Of a stretch of DNA of 64,000 bases, positions 33,894 to 47,881 are shown piece by piece. The position numbers were made by a program, and so were the translations under genes. Position 1 is the stretch's first letter, and the number at the start of each line of letters is the position of its first letter. This stretch comes from Desmodesmus armatus (Eukaryota > Chlorophyta > Chlorophyceae > Sphaeropleales > Scenedesmaceae), in NCBI GenBank assembly GCA_007449985.2, contig VIIQ02000059.1:434001-498000 (forward strand), read 5' to 3'. Under the pieces are notes generated by a model, which searched no databases, was not told the origin of the DNA, and was given only the letters and a program-made list of their open reading frames with translations.

Positions 33894-34529
33894 AAGAACA
33901 TAAATCAGTGCAACTGCTGGAAGCTGGCTACAGCAGCGCACACCATGCAAACAGAAGATACTTCTGCTGCTCTGCAAGCCGATCATAGGCACACATGCCA
34001 GGGCAGCATGGCAAAGCAGACCATGACTGGTAGCTCAGCTGCAGCTCTACCTGTTGTTTGCTAACAACAAACAAGCATACATGGACTGATCTTCACGACA
34101 TTTGCGCAGGCAGCCGGTGTCAGAGACACAAGCCATACTGTCCAGTATCAGTCAGGCCGGCTGCAAGTTCTTCCACCATCAGGCTCAAAACTGCTGCACA
34201 GCAAGAGCCGCATCGGCGCCCCACCATTGCACCAAAACTGCAGCGCGGCCAAGCACTGAATGTATGATTGCCTGGACACTGCTGCATGCCATACAACATG
34301 ATCACCCATTCAGCTGCTGACCTGCAGCAGCACAAACCATCCGATAACAGGCAAGCTACGCAATTGACCATGCATTTGCGCCCAATAGCGCGATAACATG
34401 ACCCAATGATCGCCTCCAGGCAGACCACGGGGTGCGGCCCCACATGCAGCAGGGCCCCAGACTCTCTGACTGCATGTGACCTGACGTGCCCAACCCACAT
34501 GGCTCGCCTCCCTGCTGTTGTCCATGCAC

Positions 34530-37500
34530 TCAGGCGCTGCTGCTGCTGCTGCTCAGCGCCAGTTCGGCTGGCCGTTGGCGCTGCGCAGCCGCTCTGAGCT
34601 GCCTGCTGAGTTGCTGCCTGCTGTGGCTGGCTGCTGCACGCGGTTGCTGAACGGGCCTGCACAGGGCAAAGGACATAGATACATACATACATATGTTCAG
34701 CGCACTGCTCTGATTCACCACTGCTTATGCTCAACTGACCTGGCTGGCGTTGTGGATCTTCAGTCCAAGTGCAGGTGTGTGTAACCGTCTGCTGCAGTCA
34801 AGCGACAAAGCCAACTGCACGGGCCGCTCACACGGGTTCCTCCATGCCTGCTGTTCGTTGGTGGCTGCAAGGGCGATGCACAACGCTCTGCCACACTGCA
34901 TCACACTCACCATCCACCCGAGTCGCCTGTGGGATGATGACACGCAGCTTGGTAGCACTGCCAGGGGCGTTGCTGTTGCCGCTGCTGTTACTGCGCAGTG
35001 TCCGCTGAGGCGCCTGCAGCAAGCACGACCAGGCATTATTATTGGAAGTAGTAAGTTGATCAGCTCAATCGACGCTGCCGCAAAGATCCCAGTAGTAAAC
35101 AGCAACACATGCATGTACAGGGTTGAACATAGCAGTCATATTCAACATGCGGACGCACTGCTGCGATATGCATCACAGCTGTTGAGCACTGTCTACAACA
35201 CCGGCTGAGCTCACCTGCTGCAGTGCTGCCATCTGCGCCTGCTGCTCCCTGGCGGCCCCCGCCTGCATCAAGCTGCCGTCAACCGACTGGCTGACAAAAG
35301 TCATCCGGCCAGCCCTGAAGCCGCGCCCGCCCCCCTGGCCCCCAGCCCTCGGCGAGTCACCAACAGTGCCCCATTGCTCACGCACAACCCTAGGAGAGTT
35401 GCTCATTCGCTGGGAGGACCCTCGCGGTGGAGAGGGGCCCAGCGGTGGGGATCCGCACTCCTGTGGGGACCCAACCCTGCTGCCGCCTGGGAATGGTGGT
35501 GACGCTGCGCCAAGACGTGCTGTGGGGGACACATGCGGCCTGCTGCTGCTGCTGTCGCCGCCAGTCCCTGCTGGGATCCTGCTGTGGTGCTGCAGAGCCC
35601 TGAGGGGGCTGCCTCCCACGATAGCTGCACGGTACGGGTCCCGCCCGGAGGGCGATGGTGGCAGGGAGTGGGACAGCACACGCCTGGCGCCTGCGCGATG
35701 CAGCAGTCAGGCAGCACAGCTGTCGTTAGTCAAAGCACTGCTGGAGTTACATGTCGTTATAGCCTCAGGGCATTTCGGTGTACTGCAAAAAGGCGTCCTC
35801 AAGGGCTGTCAGGAACTGCCAGCAGTTGATGAAGACGAACACTATCACTGCCTGCACGTGTTGTGAGGATGATGGGATGTTGCTGTGGGAATGTCCTCAC
35901 TGTGGGAGCCTGCTAGTACAGTCCAACCCTTGCGTACCTGCTGCACTTCCAGGCCTGCTGTGCCCTCCCTCTGCCACTGCTGCTGCCTCTGCATCTGCAC
36001 CCCTGCGTGCCGCAGCCGCCCAGCTGCCGGGCTGTGGTGACGTCGGCAGTGAGGAAGGCAGGGAGCCAGGCATGGGCCAGTTGGCTGCCCCGGTGATGCG
36101 GTTGATGCTGGTGACGTCCTCATCCCGCTCCGACAGCTGCAACACCCGCCTGCATGGTCCAGCACACATGTTTACAGTCAGCACATTCCAATGCTACCCT
36201 CTGCAGATGCGGCTTTACATATATCACATGCCTCAACAAGGCTGCTTGGCGTTTGGTGCATGCTGCTGGCAAGGCCATCAAGCAGATGGGCAAGCAAGCT
36301 GGGTAGCCGATGCTCAAACATGCTGAGGGCCTAGGAGGCATGTACTGCACCTGTAGTCAGCAATGAGGATGTCCTTTGTCTTGTTGCCAGGTGCCCAGGG
36401 CTTGCCGTCCAGCTCCTGACCCACCAGGTTCTCCTTCAGTAGCTGCACACACACAACACAACATTGTGCGTGGTTGACAAACATGGTGGCAATTGCTACT
36501 GTGTGGTGCCGGCAGTGCTAAATGCATCGTCATTGGCAACACAGATGGATACTAGGCAGTGGTGGCAATGCACACCTGCACATCACACCCACTCGAGTCT
36601 AGTGGTCGCCGGGTGGTTGTGCAGCAGGGAACATGCAAGCACAGCCAGTTGATGTGTAAGCACAGTCATTTTACTGTCATTCACAGAGCACAAAGGGTCT
36701 GCAATGAACCCCAGGCAGCTGCAGTGACCCCCTGCCCTAACCCCACCTGGATGGTCAGCTTGTCCACCGCCGCGAGCCCCTGCCCCGCCCTCCTGTTGTT
36801 TATGTCTTCCAGCACTGGCCGCTCCCAGCCCTGGCGCTTCTCATGGTTGAAGCTGACCTGGGCCGCCAGGTTGCGGGCCATCGCCGCTGCTGCCACGCCA
36901 GCGGCTGCGCCAGCACCGGAACTGGACTGCTGCTGCTGGTGGTGTGAGGAGCTGCGCCTGCTGCGGCTGCTGGCACGGCTGGTGTTGCCCCCCGACGCAG
37001 CATCTGCATTGCACACAGTGGCGACAGAACCGCAGTCAGTACCGCAGCCAGCACAACCCCTTGCAGGCGGCCTTGCTGAGAGCACCAGCACAGAAACAAA
37101 CTGTCCATACTTTGCGAATACACACATGATGCAGTGAAAACTCTTGGCCCTGTTGCAGCTGGCTATCCTGAAGTGGCCTGGAAGTGGAAGAAATACATGG
37201 AGTGGAGAACTCAAGTGGCAGAAGTGGAGAAGAAATGAGGTACACCAAGACAGCTGCTTCACCACTGTTACTGTGAAGAGCTGAGCGACAAGCCTGCACA
37301 GTCCCAGAGGGCCGCACGGTGGCACCAGTAACCTAGTGAGGCGGAAGCAATCTGAGTCAGTGCGCAGTCACCCACCTTGCTCCGATGACATAGAGCCCCT
37401 GGGCGCCCTGCTGCGTCCGTGCCGCCCCGACTGCCGGCTGCTGCGCCGCGCAACGGCGGGCGTGGCATGCACTGCGGGATCATAGCTAGGGTCATCATCT

Positions 37501-40500
37501 TCGTCATCGCCATCATCCTCTGCATCCTCAAACTCATCCGAGTCGTCGTCCCCACTCACATCCGCATGGTGCTCAGCCCCCTCCCTGCCGCGGGACCCGC
37601 GGGCACCAGCAACCCTGCCGTGGTCGTCCTCCCCGTCCCCACTGTCAAGGCGGAAGATCTCCTCGTCCGCCTGGTTGCTGTTGCTGTCCCTGGCCCTTGA
37701 CGCTGCTGCTGCCGAAGCTGCTCGCGCTGCCCCTGTCCGAGCAGCCCCGCTGGGCTGGTCCTGCTGCCGGAGCTGCTCCTGCCAGTTTTTTTGCTGCGCC
37801 TCGCTCGCCCTCGCGCGGCCTGCCCTGTCTGGGGACCTGCTGCTGCCGCTGCGCCGCCGGCCTCTCCTTGGCGTGCCTGAGGGGGTCTGCGCAGGGGACC
37901 GGCCGACCCTGCTGTCATCAGCGTCGTGAAAGTCGAGGCTTTTCACCACCGACTCCATCACCTGCGGCGATTTAGCCCCCGAGCCCATGCCCATGGTGGC
38001 CACTGCGTCCCTGCCGAGCCTGAAGATGCTGCTGATGCTGCGCAGCAGCAGGTTCTGCTGCTGCGGGTCGCCGTCCTGGACGCTGCTGCTGCGCTGCGCC
38101 GTGCCGGCATTACCGGCTGCTGCTGCATCGCCATCGTGGCCAGCCCAGGCCTCTGCGTGCCTGCCGATGGGGCTGTTGTTGGCACTCAGGCTCACCCTGC
38201 GGGCCCGCTGCTGCTGCTGCTGCAGATGCCGGCTGACCGGCGTGCCCAGCGGCGTGCCGCCATGCTGCCCTGCAGCAGCGCTGCCCCCGGTGCCGCCACA
38301 CCTGGGGCTTGCCGGCACGCTGCTGCTGCGCCTGCTGCCAGGCCAGACGCTGCCACCGCCAGACAGGGAGCGCCTGGTGTTGCCGCTGGCTGCAGCGGCA
38401 GCAGCAGTGCGCTTGTAGCCCTGCCACTCTCCCTCAAGGGCATCCAGCTTGGCGGCCAGGTCCTTCGCTGCCCCAGACGCTCGCCTGCTGGGTACCCCGC
38501 CTGAGGCCCTGCCCTGTCCATCAGCACCATCCTGCGAGGGCCAGCCTTCTGCTGCGGCCCTCAGCAGCGCACTGGTGCGGCTGCTGCCAGAAGAGGCTCG
38601 GCCCCAGTGCCGCTCCCGCCTCGCAGCAAGCTTCTCTGCCACGCTGGCTGCTGCGCCGCTGCTGCTGCCTGCCACGCCCTGCTGCTCGGCGCCCCCTGCG
38701 CTGCAGCCCTCAGCGGGCGACGGCATCTCCTGTATAGAGGGCAGACCCAAGCTGTGCAGCAAGCTGTCGGCCTCGATATCTACAGGGTCCCGTCTCTCTG
38801 CTAGTTCGTCGACTGAAGAAGCAGACCCGCCGCTCAGCAGCTCCTGCTGACGCAGGCGGCGTGACGAGCGCTGGTGCTGCAGCTGCTGCTGCGCGGCAGG
38901 GAGCGCTCCATCGGGGGCTGCCCCTGCTGCTGGTGCTGCTTCGCTGCCGTCCTCGTCGCTGCCATCGCTGCTGCCGCGCCCTGCTGCTGCCACTGCTGCC
39001 GCAAAGTGGGCGGGCGTGGTGATGACGGCTGCTGCTGTTGCCTCTGCCTCGAGAGCCTTGCGACGAGCTTCTGCTGCCTGCTGCACTGCCATGTCGAGCC
39101 GGATTTCCAGGATGTCGTTGCTCTCCTGCAGCTTGGCCAGCTCCATCTGGGACTCACACACCTGCAAAGCGGGCAGCAGACAACAGCGAGGGCTGTGATT
39201 GCTGGCTGTGATGCAGCAATCTGGCAGAGCCTGCCGTTCTTGCCAAGTTATCCTGCAACGCCTGCTGTGATGCAAAGACAAAGGAACAAAAGCTGTTCAG
39301 AAACAGACCTGCTGATATTTTTGCGGCTCACCACAAACCACCAGAAGCTGAGTCAGTATACTGAACCACACATGCAGGCATGATCGGCGCTCCAGCTGCA
39401 CTGTGATCCCTGACCTGACCGGCCCTGCAAGCCTGCATGACGTGCGACACGGCGCCACCTGCACCCAAAGGCGTCCGTCCAGCTCACCTGTGCTCGCTGC
39501 GAACAAGCTGAGATGAACAGGGTGCGCAGCATCTCACGCGCCTCAACAATGTTGCGGATACCCGTCCAGCGCCGTACGTCAGCTGCACCTGCGCCGCGCG
39601 ACTGCTCCTCAGCACGTGCACGCTCCCACTGCTCTTGCAGCTCCTGCGGCCAGAGACACACCACATGATACATCACATGCCTTGCAACACACTAGCTTGA
39701 CTAGTTGGACTGCGCACAGGTCGTCTGAGCCCTTTGAGCCGCAGCTGTCGCCACAGGCATTGTGCAAGGCTACCGCTACTGCTACGGTGCAGCACCAGGT
39801 GCTCGCTCTCCTTACCTTGATGTTCCTGGTGTGGCTGTCGATCGAATCCTGCAGCGCCTTTGCCTCCTGCGTGAGCACTGCCTCGTCCGCCATGCCACCG
39901 CTGCCGTCCCCGCTGGGACCGCTGGCCAGGTTGTTGCTGTGGCGGCGGCCCCTGGCCGCAGCGGCCGCGGCTGCAGTGACCACTGGGCTTGGGGGAACCA
40001 GGCCGCCCAGCAGCATGAGCTGCTTCTGCACCTCGCGCAGCTTGCGGGTGGCGTCAGCACGCTGCGCAAGCTCGCCCTCCAGCACCTGCGAGCAGAAACA
40101 AACAGGTGCGCAGTATTCATGAAGGCGGCCTGCACTTCCATCAGTCCGCAGCTACCATGCGATGCGAGCTAGCCACAGTTGACAGATCTAAGCAAACCCA
40201 CCCCTTGTTCGCAACTCAAGGCACCCTGCCCTGACACTCCCCCAAACACAGCACAACACAACAATCCATGCCTCCATCAAAGCCTGTTGGGCTAGCTGCA
40301 CGTGCTATCTATCACCAGTTCTAACCTACCTTCTGGTACTGCCAGCTGGTGCTGCACAGCTCCATCTCCTGGTCGATCCACTCACGCCGCGCCTTGCTGG
40401 TGCGCAGCAGTGGCGCAGACGCGTTGGGCTGCAGCTCCAGGTCAGCCCCTGCAGCACCTGCAGGCACAAGATCAACGCAGTGCTCTGGCAGTTGAGAAGC

Positions 40501-43500
40501 AGCCCACTTTTGTGTCACAGTTGTTCAGCAGCCCCCGCAGCACGTGCGGCATCAAAGGAGCAAAGGAGTGCTCTGGCAGTTGTGAAGCACCTCACATCGG
40601 TGTTGCAGGTGATCAGCGCTTCAGCATGGCAGCTGCAAGATGTCCGCAGTGAACACTACGCGAGGCTGGTCAGTATGGGCACGACCACATAACCTTTGGC
40701 ACAGGGCGAGGCCGGATTCAACACCCAGCAACGCGCACCTGAGCCATCCCCAGCTGTGGCTGCATGCAGTGCCTGTTTGTCGCGCCTGACGCGTGCCTGC
40801 AGCTCCGTAAGCTCACGCAGCTTGCGGCGTGCTGCCTCTGCTTCCTCAGTCTTGCGCTTGAGAACAGCCTGAAGGCAGCGGCAGTCGCAGGGTGCTGTCA
40901 CATTCCAGCAACAACAGCATTCGGGCCGCTTCCAGGACGGCATGAGTGGCCAGATACCTTGCCATGTCATGCTTTTTTGCCGCTTCGAATGCGAGATCGC
41001 TGCTTTGCCAACACACAGCAGGCCGCTGCTGTGATCAGGCCCGAGGTAAGCACAGTGCACTGGCACCAGCTGCAATGCTCACCTGCTGCTTGCTGTGCAT
41101 GGCTTGGTGCTGCTGCAGAGCTGCGTTCTGCCGCTGTGCGTTGCGCCGCAGCTGTATCACCTCCCGCTCACGGGACAAGCGCCACTCCCTGCGACAGCCA
41201 GAAATAAGGGGATAAGGGGGCATGGGCATGGCAAGGATGTAGCTGCAGCACGTGCCTTGTCAGCGCATGGTGCATTATAAGCACTGTCGGAGGCAGCAGG
41301 ATGTGCTATGCGGCTCTCAACCACCACGGACAGCAGTAGGACATGTCATGCAGTGCGATCCCAGCACCTGCGCCAGGCCAGGAAAATGCCAAGTTGGATG
41401 CGGTGCAAGCCAGCGCATATGCAAGTCGACAGACCATGGACGTATATATTATTCACTTGTATGCCTGCATGCACTTGTCCACGACGTCCTGCACAGCCCT
41501 GTCATGCATGCAGGAGGTCTTGCTCTTGAGCTTCATAGCTGAAGGTGTAATTATGTTTGTTTTTCATGCAGGCCCACCCACCTGAACTCCTTCTCCTTGG
41601 CCTCCATGCGCCGCTGGACAGCCGCCCTCTGGGACTTCATGCGCATGATGTCAGCCTGGAGCTGCTGACAGACAGACTGCACCCGGCCCTGCACAGCGCC
41701 ACAACCCAACAACAGTGCACACACACGGTTGGAATGCCAGCGATAGGGACCCAGGGACCCCAGCCACAGCCTCTGGCAGGGCTGCTGTGTGCAGTGCGCA
41801 CTGCGCACCACACCTGCACGACCACACAGGTCCAATCCACACTGTCTGCCCAGGGCCTAAGAGCGCTGACAAGCTAGTCACATTTGTGATCCACCATCTC
41901 ACCAGCTGAGCTGCGTTGCGCTTTGCTGCCTTCTCCTTCTCCGCCAGGTCCCTGAGCCGCTTCTCCACCGAGGTCAGCTTGTCCTTGTAGGTCTGCTCCA
42001 GCCGCTTGCGCTCCTCGGCACTGGCCTGCGTGACGGCCGCCAGCTTCTGCAGCAGTGCGGTCTTCTCCTTGGCCAGCGTGTCACGCTCCTTTTGCAGCTC
42101 CTGCATGTACTTGCTCTTGGCACCCTGCACACCAGACTAAGCATCAGGTCAGCACACTGTATCAACACACCGACCACAGGAGAGGACACGTCCCCTCCTG
42201 CTGCAAGGCCTGCTTGTTGGCCATGCAATGAAGGGTAAGCGCGGCACACCCATGCAGCAGCCAGGGACGTGTGCACTGACATAGCCATGAGGTGTCACAT
42301 GTGCATTGCACGGCAATCGTCTGTGACACCACAAGCTGGTGCTCACCTCGATGTCCGCAGCACTCTGCAGGGCGAGCAGCCTCTTCTGCTTGGCTTCCAT
42401 CTGGCGTCCCAGCACCTGTGTGGGAGAACAACCAAGGCGTAGGGCAGGCAGTGTTGTTAAATGGCACTTCTGGTGCCACTCAGGCCAGCTTTTGCTGGAG
42501 CACACACTGGCAGCATACGCACAGCCTTCAACTGTGTTGGCCTGACCATGCTGCCTTGGGCAAACTGGGCGCCGCGAGATTGCATGTGCTGGCAGCTGTA
42601 TGCAGCATCCTGCTCACCTCCAGCTTGAGGGCCAGCTCCTCCCTCGCCATCATGTGCGCAGCTGACTGTGCAAGGATCTCAGCATCCGGCGCCACCTCCT
42701 GCAGCACACACACAACATTCCCGGTTAGCTGCTGTCAACACTGCTATGAGCAACCGCAAGGCTGGGCTGCTGGTTTCGAAGCCCAGGTGTACACAGGGTT
42801 GCAAACAGTCACAAGCGCAAAATGGCCCCAGCCATCAGGTGCGCAGCGTGCCCTAGCGCGACACCCCTGCATGGCTGGCGCATGTACACTGCCCCTCACC
42901 ATGAGAGGCTCTCCCAGCAAGTCTCCTCCACACATGCCACTCGGCCTTGCAGGCGTGATAGGGCTGAGGTCGGCACCCATGCCATGGCCATCGTCACTGA
43001 AGATGCCGGACAGCGCACCGCCGTTCTCGCTAATGTCACCAATGGGGTGGCCGGCAAGGCGCGAGGCGGCCCTGCCTATGTGGCCGTGCCCAGCCATCGC
43101 TGCAAAGCCACCGCTGGAGGAGTTCTGCCTGCTGCTGAGGCCCCGTGTGGTGAGGGAGCTGCTGCACAAGCTGCTGCTGATCCCGCGGACAAACACGCTG
43201 GATGCCATACGCTGCAGGCTGCGCACCTGCACGGCACATTGAGGACAGCACAGTACAGTGTCATTCCGTAAGTGAGTGTAGTATTGAAACCAAGTGCCCA
43301 GCCACAAAGCAGCCCGGGAATGATCAACTGCCTTGCACTGTGGCTGACCCCAGAGTCTCAGGACAAGTAAGTCACCATATGCAGCTGCTGTCAGTGCTTG
43401 CACACTGCCGTGCAGGCATGAACGGTCGGAGATCCTGTTGGAAACGCATGCCATGGGGCGAGGTAGACCTACCTGCCGCAGCTCTGTCTCCAGCTCAGCC

Positions 43501-46500
43501 ACCCGCGCCCGCAGTGTCTGCACCACCCCAACCTCAGCCAGCAGGCCAGCAGCTGGTGCCTCAACACCTGCTGCAGCTCCACTGCCACCCTCGGCACCTG
43601 CGGCACCCTCTGCTGCTGCCCGGGCTGCTGCAGTTGGGCTGCTGGGAGGGCCTTCTGCTGCTGCTGCAGCTGCCTGCGTGTCCTGGGCCAAAGCCTCCTT
43701 CATTGCAATGTCGCTGGATCCTGATGCAGCAGACTGCAGTGCCTGCAGCCGCAGTAGGAGCTGGTCTCGCTGCGTCTCTGCCGTGAGCAGCCCAGACCGC
43801 AGCAACTTCATCTCCTCTTGGTTGGACTCCTGCAGCAGCGACACAGAGCATGGCCATTTCTTTGGCACCATTGACGCATGCACGGACACAACTGGCATGG
43901 CCCAGCTGCCAGCAGAGCGTTTCTCTCAGAGATACATACACAACATGCACACACCACTGCAGGATAGCAACAATGCAGGCTGCATGGGTGTGCGCAACCT
44001 CGAATCGGGAAAGGCTGCACTGACCAGCTGCATTTGCTGCTTGGCGTTCTCCAGCTCCAGTTGATTGAACCGCACTGCCAGGTCATCATATGCCTCTTGC
44101 AGCGCTGCCGAGGCAACAGTCTGCATACATGCAATAACAAGCAGGGGATATGGTGAGCGTCCATGCTTTTTAGTGTCAACACATAGCAGATGCGCTACAT
44201 GTCCTCCCCATGCCCCTTAAAAGGGTCAGCAGCTGCTGGCTGCACTGTGCTCTGTTGCACGCCAATGTTGCATGACTGTCCCATGAACAAACAAGCTATG
44301 GGCATGGCCTCAAGAGTGCCTTTTGAAGATGGCAGCCTGTGTTGGGACGACACAGTGCAGGCAAGCCATCATGGTACCCACCGTGCCCCTGCCAGCAGCT
44401 GCAATGACAGCAGCCGCCTCCTTGTCACCGCCCAGAGCTGTACGCAGCGCCAGATTCTCCGCACGCAGGCTGGCTATCTGCTGCCTCAGAGCCGACAGCT
44501 GCACAGCACGACACGGCACAACACAGCTCGGCGAGGCTCAGCACAGCTGCTGAAAGGACTGCAGCTGTCGTTTACATGATTACATAGCAGCAGTCAAGAA
44601 GGGGCAAAATTCCACAACAAAAGCATGTGTCTTGCTGTTGCTTGAAGGAGCAGCAGCGCTGGGGGCTCCCTGCAAGTCTTTGTCACAGCCATGGCTGCAT
44701 CCTTACCTGTGCTGCCATAGGGTCCCTGTTGACAACAGGCTTGTTCTTGATGCGGCGCGCCCTGTCGGCATACCTCAGCGTGTTGAGGCTTTCCTCCCTG
44801 TTGATGTCTGCAGGACTGACGCACGCAATCATGACTGTACGGCTGTTGCCACCCAGAGAGTCCTGCAGCAGCCGTGTCAGCTTGGAGTCCCTGCAACACA
44901 CACAAATCAGGATGTCTCTCAACTCACCCAACATGACGACAAGGGCTGGCCTGCAGGAATGCTTCAATGGCTCAGTGTGTATGCACAAAACGCAGCGCAC
45001 ATGCCTCGCACCTGTATGGCACGTGGCTCTGCCCGTCCACCAGCGCTGTGATAACCTTGGCCAGTGCTAGCAGGCCCTTGTTGATGTTGATGGCCTCCTT
45101 CAGGCGAGCACCCTCAGCCCCCGTGCGCTTGGCACGCTCCGAGCCAGCCAGGTCGACCAAGTGCATCTGCAGCACAAAGCAGCAACAGCCAAGGTGTCAT
45201 TCCGCTGTGTTGGCATCAACAGGCGTGCAGCAGGGATGTCGCCTGCATGTGCAGCACGGCAACCAATGCACTGCCAGCCGCGCTGCTTACAATGCAGCTG
45301 TAGGCAGCAGATCCAGAGCCTCAGCTCTTACCTTGGCAATCAGGTACTCGTCCCCGACCTCCACCTCCTCCTCCTCGTCCTCTGCTGAGTCATCCACCTC
45401 GTCACTACTGCTGCTGCTGTCGCCATCCTGCACAACACACAGGATCACAACTTCCACACTCACTAACATCAATGAATGTGCTGTCACTGCAGGCTGCTGA
45501 TAGCACTTGTCGAATTTCAAACGTGTTTGTGCTGCCTGCGGCAGCTGCAAAGGCGGTTGCGCTGCCTGCTCATGCTGCCCCTGCGCAGCGTTTGACCTGC
45601 ACCTGTCACGGCATGCATGGCCTTCAAGGTGTGCTGGCCTGCTGCAACTTGCTGTGCTTTCCCACAACTAAGTGTTGTCCAGCACAGCGCACCTGCAGGC
45701 CGCTGCGCCGGGGTGTGCTCTCAACTGCAGGGGGTGCGCTGGCAGGGCGCACCATCTGGCGCCTGCGCTGCTCCACTGTGATTGTGAAGATGGCATGGCT
45801 GCGGCTGGACCTGCAGGCACATTGGGCACACGACGGGCACCTATACTGTTGCAGAAGCCGCGCGTGCATCCGCAGCTGCACAGCATGGGCAACACTGCGG
45901 TGTGGCTGCAACAGAACAGGGCTGCAGGTCGTCCTCAGCCTGACACCACGAGCCCAAATGCGCATGTGCCGCCGCTGCTGCTGCTACGGGTCACACCTGC
46001 TGTTCATGTTTGTCGCTGCCACTGCGCGCATGAGTGTGCCTTGCATTAGCACATGGCTCATGTCCTCGCGGCTGCTGACTTGGCGCTCGCAAGCGCCCGC
46101 CAAGCTGACGCCTGTGGGTAGCTCGCGGATGGTGACTACAGGCCTTGGGGCGGAAGAGTTGGCCCACAACAGGTCCCGCACCTCCTCCTGCATGTTGAGC
46201 AACATATCAGGGGAAGGGGTCTTGCATGTGCTGCATATGTGGGCACAGTTGAAGGGGAAAGGGGTCTTGCATGTGCTGCGACAATTGCTGCTCTCTTCTC
46301 AGTTGTGAGCTTGGTCCCCAAGCATGCAGCTGCTGTATGGTGCGGGGTGTGGCACACCTTGTGTATCTCCACGAAGCTGACTTTGATGGTGAAGTCTGTG
46401 TGGGGTTCATGCTCCACCCGTGTGAACAATTCATCCATGACGCTTGGTATGACTCCCTGGTTGGCCTCATCTGGAGACCACGCTGAACCCATGGTGTAGG

Positions 46501-47240
46501 TCTTGCCAGACCCCGTTTGGCCTGCGCAAAACAACACATGCGCAGCAAGATGCATGGTGCCCTCCTGCAACTGCACTGATGCGTGTTGCATTGCATGTCT
46601 GTGCTGAAGCCTCTTCTTGGGCCTGTCATATGCTGCTGCTGACGGCTTTTCATTGAGCCGGGGTCAGATTTCATGAGTTTTTGCTCATGCCTCTGCATGA
46701 CCCCCTACTGGGACTTCAGGATGCTGGTGTTGCCTCTGCTTGTGCCCCTGTGTGCCTGTCACATGTTGCGCCACCCCTCACCGTATGCAAAGACAGTGGC
46801 ATTGTAGCCCTTGAACAGGCCATCCACCAGGGGCTGCACACAGTCCGGGTACAGGTTGTCTGCGTTGTCCCCACCACCGCTGCCATAGACATTGTCATAG
46901 GTGAACCTGTGTGACCCCACAGATATCTGCAAGGCAACACCACATGGGACACACGCAGTGTCAACCTTGTCTGCTTCACTGCTGCATGCTCACAAGCTGC
47001 AGGCAGACAGCCATGGGTTGGGCACCAATCTCCCTGTGTGCTAACCTGTGGTGTGTTGGGGGCTACGTCCAGGATCTCCTGACAGCCTTTTGCCAGCTCG
47101 TTCTCGACCAAAGGCCGTATGTGCACTGCAACCCGCACTGCAACAGCATCATCATCCTTGGCCCCTGCCCGTGCAGCTGCTGTTGAGGGACGCACTGGCG
47201 ACCCCTGCTGAGACTGCGGGGCATCAGGGCTAAAGTCCAT
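34530..47240 (-). CDS. Kinesin-4 family motor (FRA1/KIF4-like), unusually long
   Basis: Microtubule plus-end motor. N-terminal motor, residues ~30-415, over exons 47240-47046, 46926-46782, 46521-46358, 46187-45997, 45810-45693, 45427-45332, 45166-45012 and 44890-44707. Visible motifs: [10 protein letters not shown] (P-loop), [14 protein letters not shown] (switch I), [18 protein letters not shown] (switch II) and [19 protein letters not shown], closest to kinesin-4. Exon 45427-45332 adds an acidic loop before switch II. Coiled-coil stalk exons follow: 44498-44382, 44120-44025, 43829-43473, 43226-42900, 42698-42618, 42415-42347, 42124-41903, 41688-41582, 41188-41083, 40868-40739, 40457-40330, 40085-39816 and 39643-39488. 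Then a 1.8-kb Ser/Ala-rich exon 39161-37376, and 37003-36747, 36442-36351, 36149-35938 and 35690-35215. These 26 exons close in phase and give 2,079 residues. The last exon(s), between about 34,760 and 34,120, are unresolved, so the end is approximate. In algae and plants kinesin-4s act in wall-material transport and flagellar or spindle functions. Confidence 0.9.
40479..40582. repeat. Degenerate ~88-base two-copy repeat in kinesin intron
   Basis: AGTGCTCTGGCAGTTG occurs at 40479-40494 and 40567-40582, with related flanks (GAAGCA nearby and TCAGC at the far end of each unit), inside the intron between exons 40868-40739 and 40457-40330 and extending into its neighbour exon region. Confidence 0.6.
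46215..46279. repeat. Two-copy 45-base tandem repeat in kinesin intron
   Basis: AGGGGTCTTGCATGTGCTGC is found at 46215-46234 and 46260-46279, between motor exons 46521-46358 and 46187-45997. Intronic; no function is suggested. Confidence 0.8.
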
Positions 47241-47881
47241 CCAGCCTCAGCATGCGGTGCTCAAGCACTGAACTGCATGAGGTCACCGTCTGGTGCTTTG
47301 CTGCACTGGGACAGCTGATGGGCAGCTGATGGGTTGCTGCTGTGATGGTTGCTGCTGTGATGGGTTGCTGCTTTTTTGCGCAGGCACCAAACGACGATGG
47401 CTGACGTCGCTACGAATGTGAGACGTTTCTTTCGAACAATACGATTTACTTCATGGCATGGCAGGGGACTGCATGTGATGATTGAAGCTGTTCTGCAGAG
47501 CCTTCCGGCCCACAATGACTTGAGCTTCAAGAGGTTGTGACACAACAGACGGACTCGACTTCTGAGTTGAAAACTGGACGCGTCTGCGTGCTTGAGGGCT
47601 GTCATCATTTCAAACTCAAACGATAACGGCTTGTGTCAGATCAGCCCGGTCCTGTCACTGTGCCCATCTGGAGCACCTGGACACGGTTGTTTTGCTTCAT
47701 GCAATTCTCTTCGTTCAGCATTGCAAGGTTCGCAACCCCACTCTTCATGGCATCCAGGTGTCATGACAGGCTGGCCGGTGACCAGTTGAATCAGCAAGGC
47801 AGAAGCCCCTCAATGGCCATGAAGAAATGGTGACCTTCAAAAACAAACAACAAGCCAACAAAACACATCTCAGGACAGTGT
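47241..47881. other. Intergenic: kinesin 5' side / RTF1 3' side
   Basis: About 640 bases with no coding similarity. It includes a short GATGGGTTGCTGCTGT-type degenerate repeat at about 47315-47372. No UGUAA for RTF1 was found on the minus strand. Confidence 0.5.

Larger units (their letters stand above)
33409..34529. other. Convergent 3' intergenic region, MYND gene and kinesin
   Basis: Two genes end here tail to tail. UGUAA motifs occur in the expected orientation for each (33521 plus; 33893 minus). No other coding is supported, although the exact kinesin stop may lie inside this interval. Confidence 0.5.
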
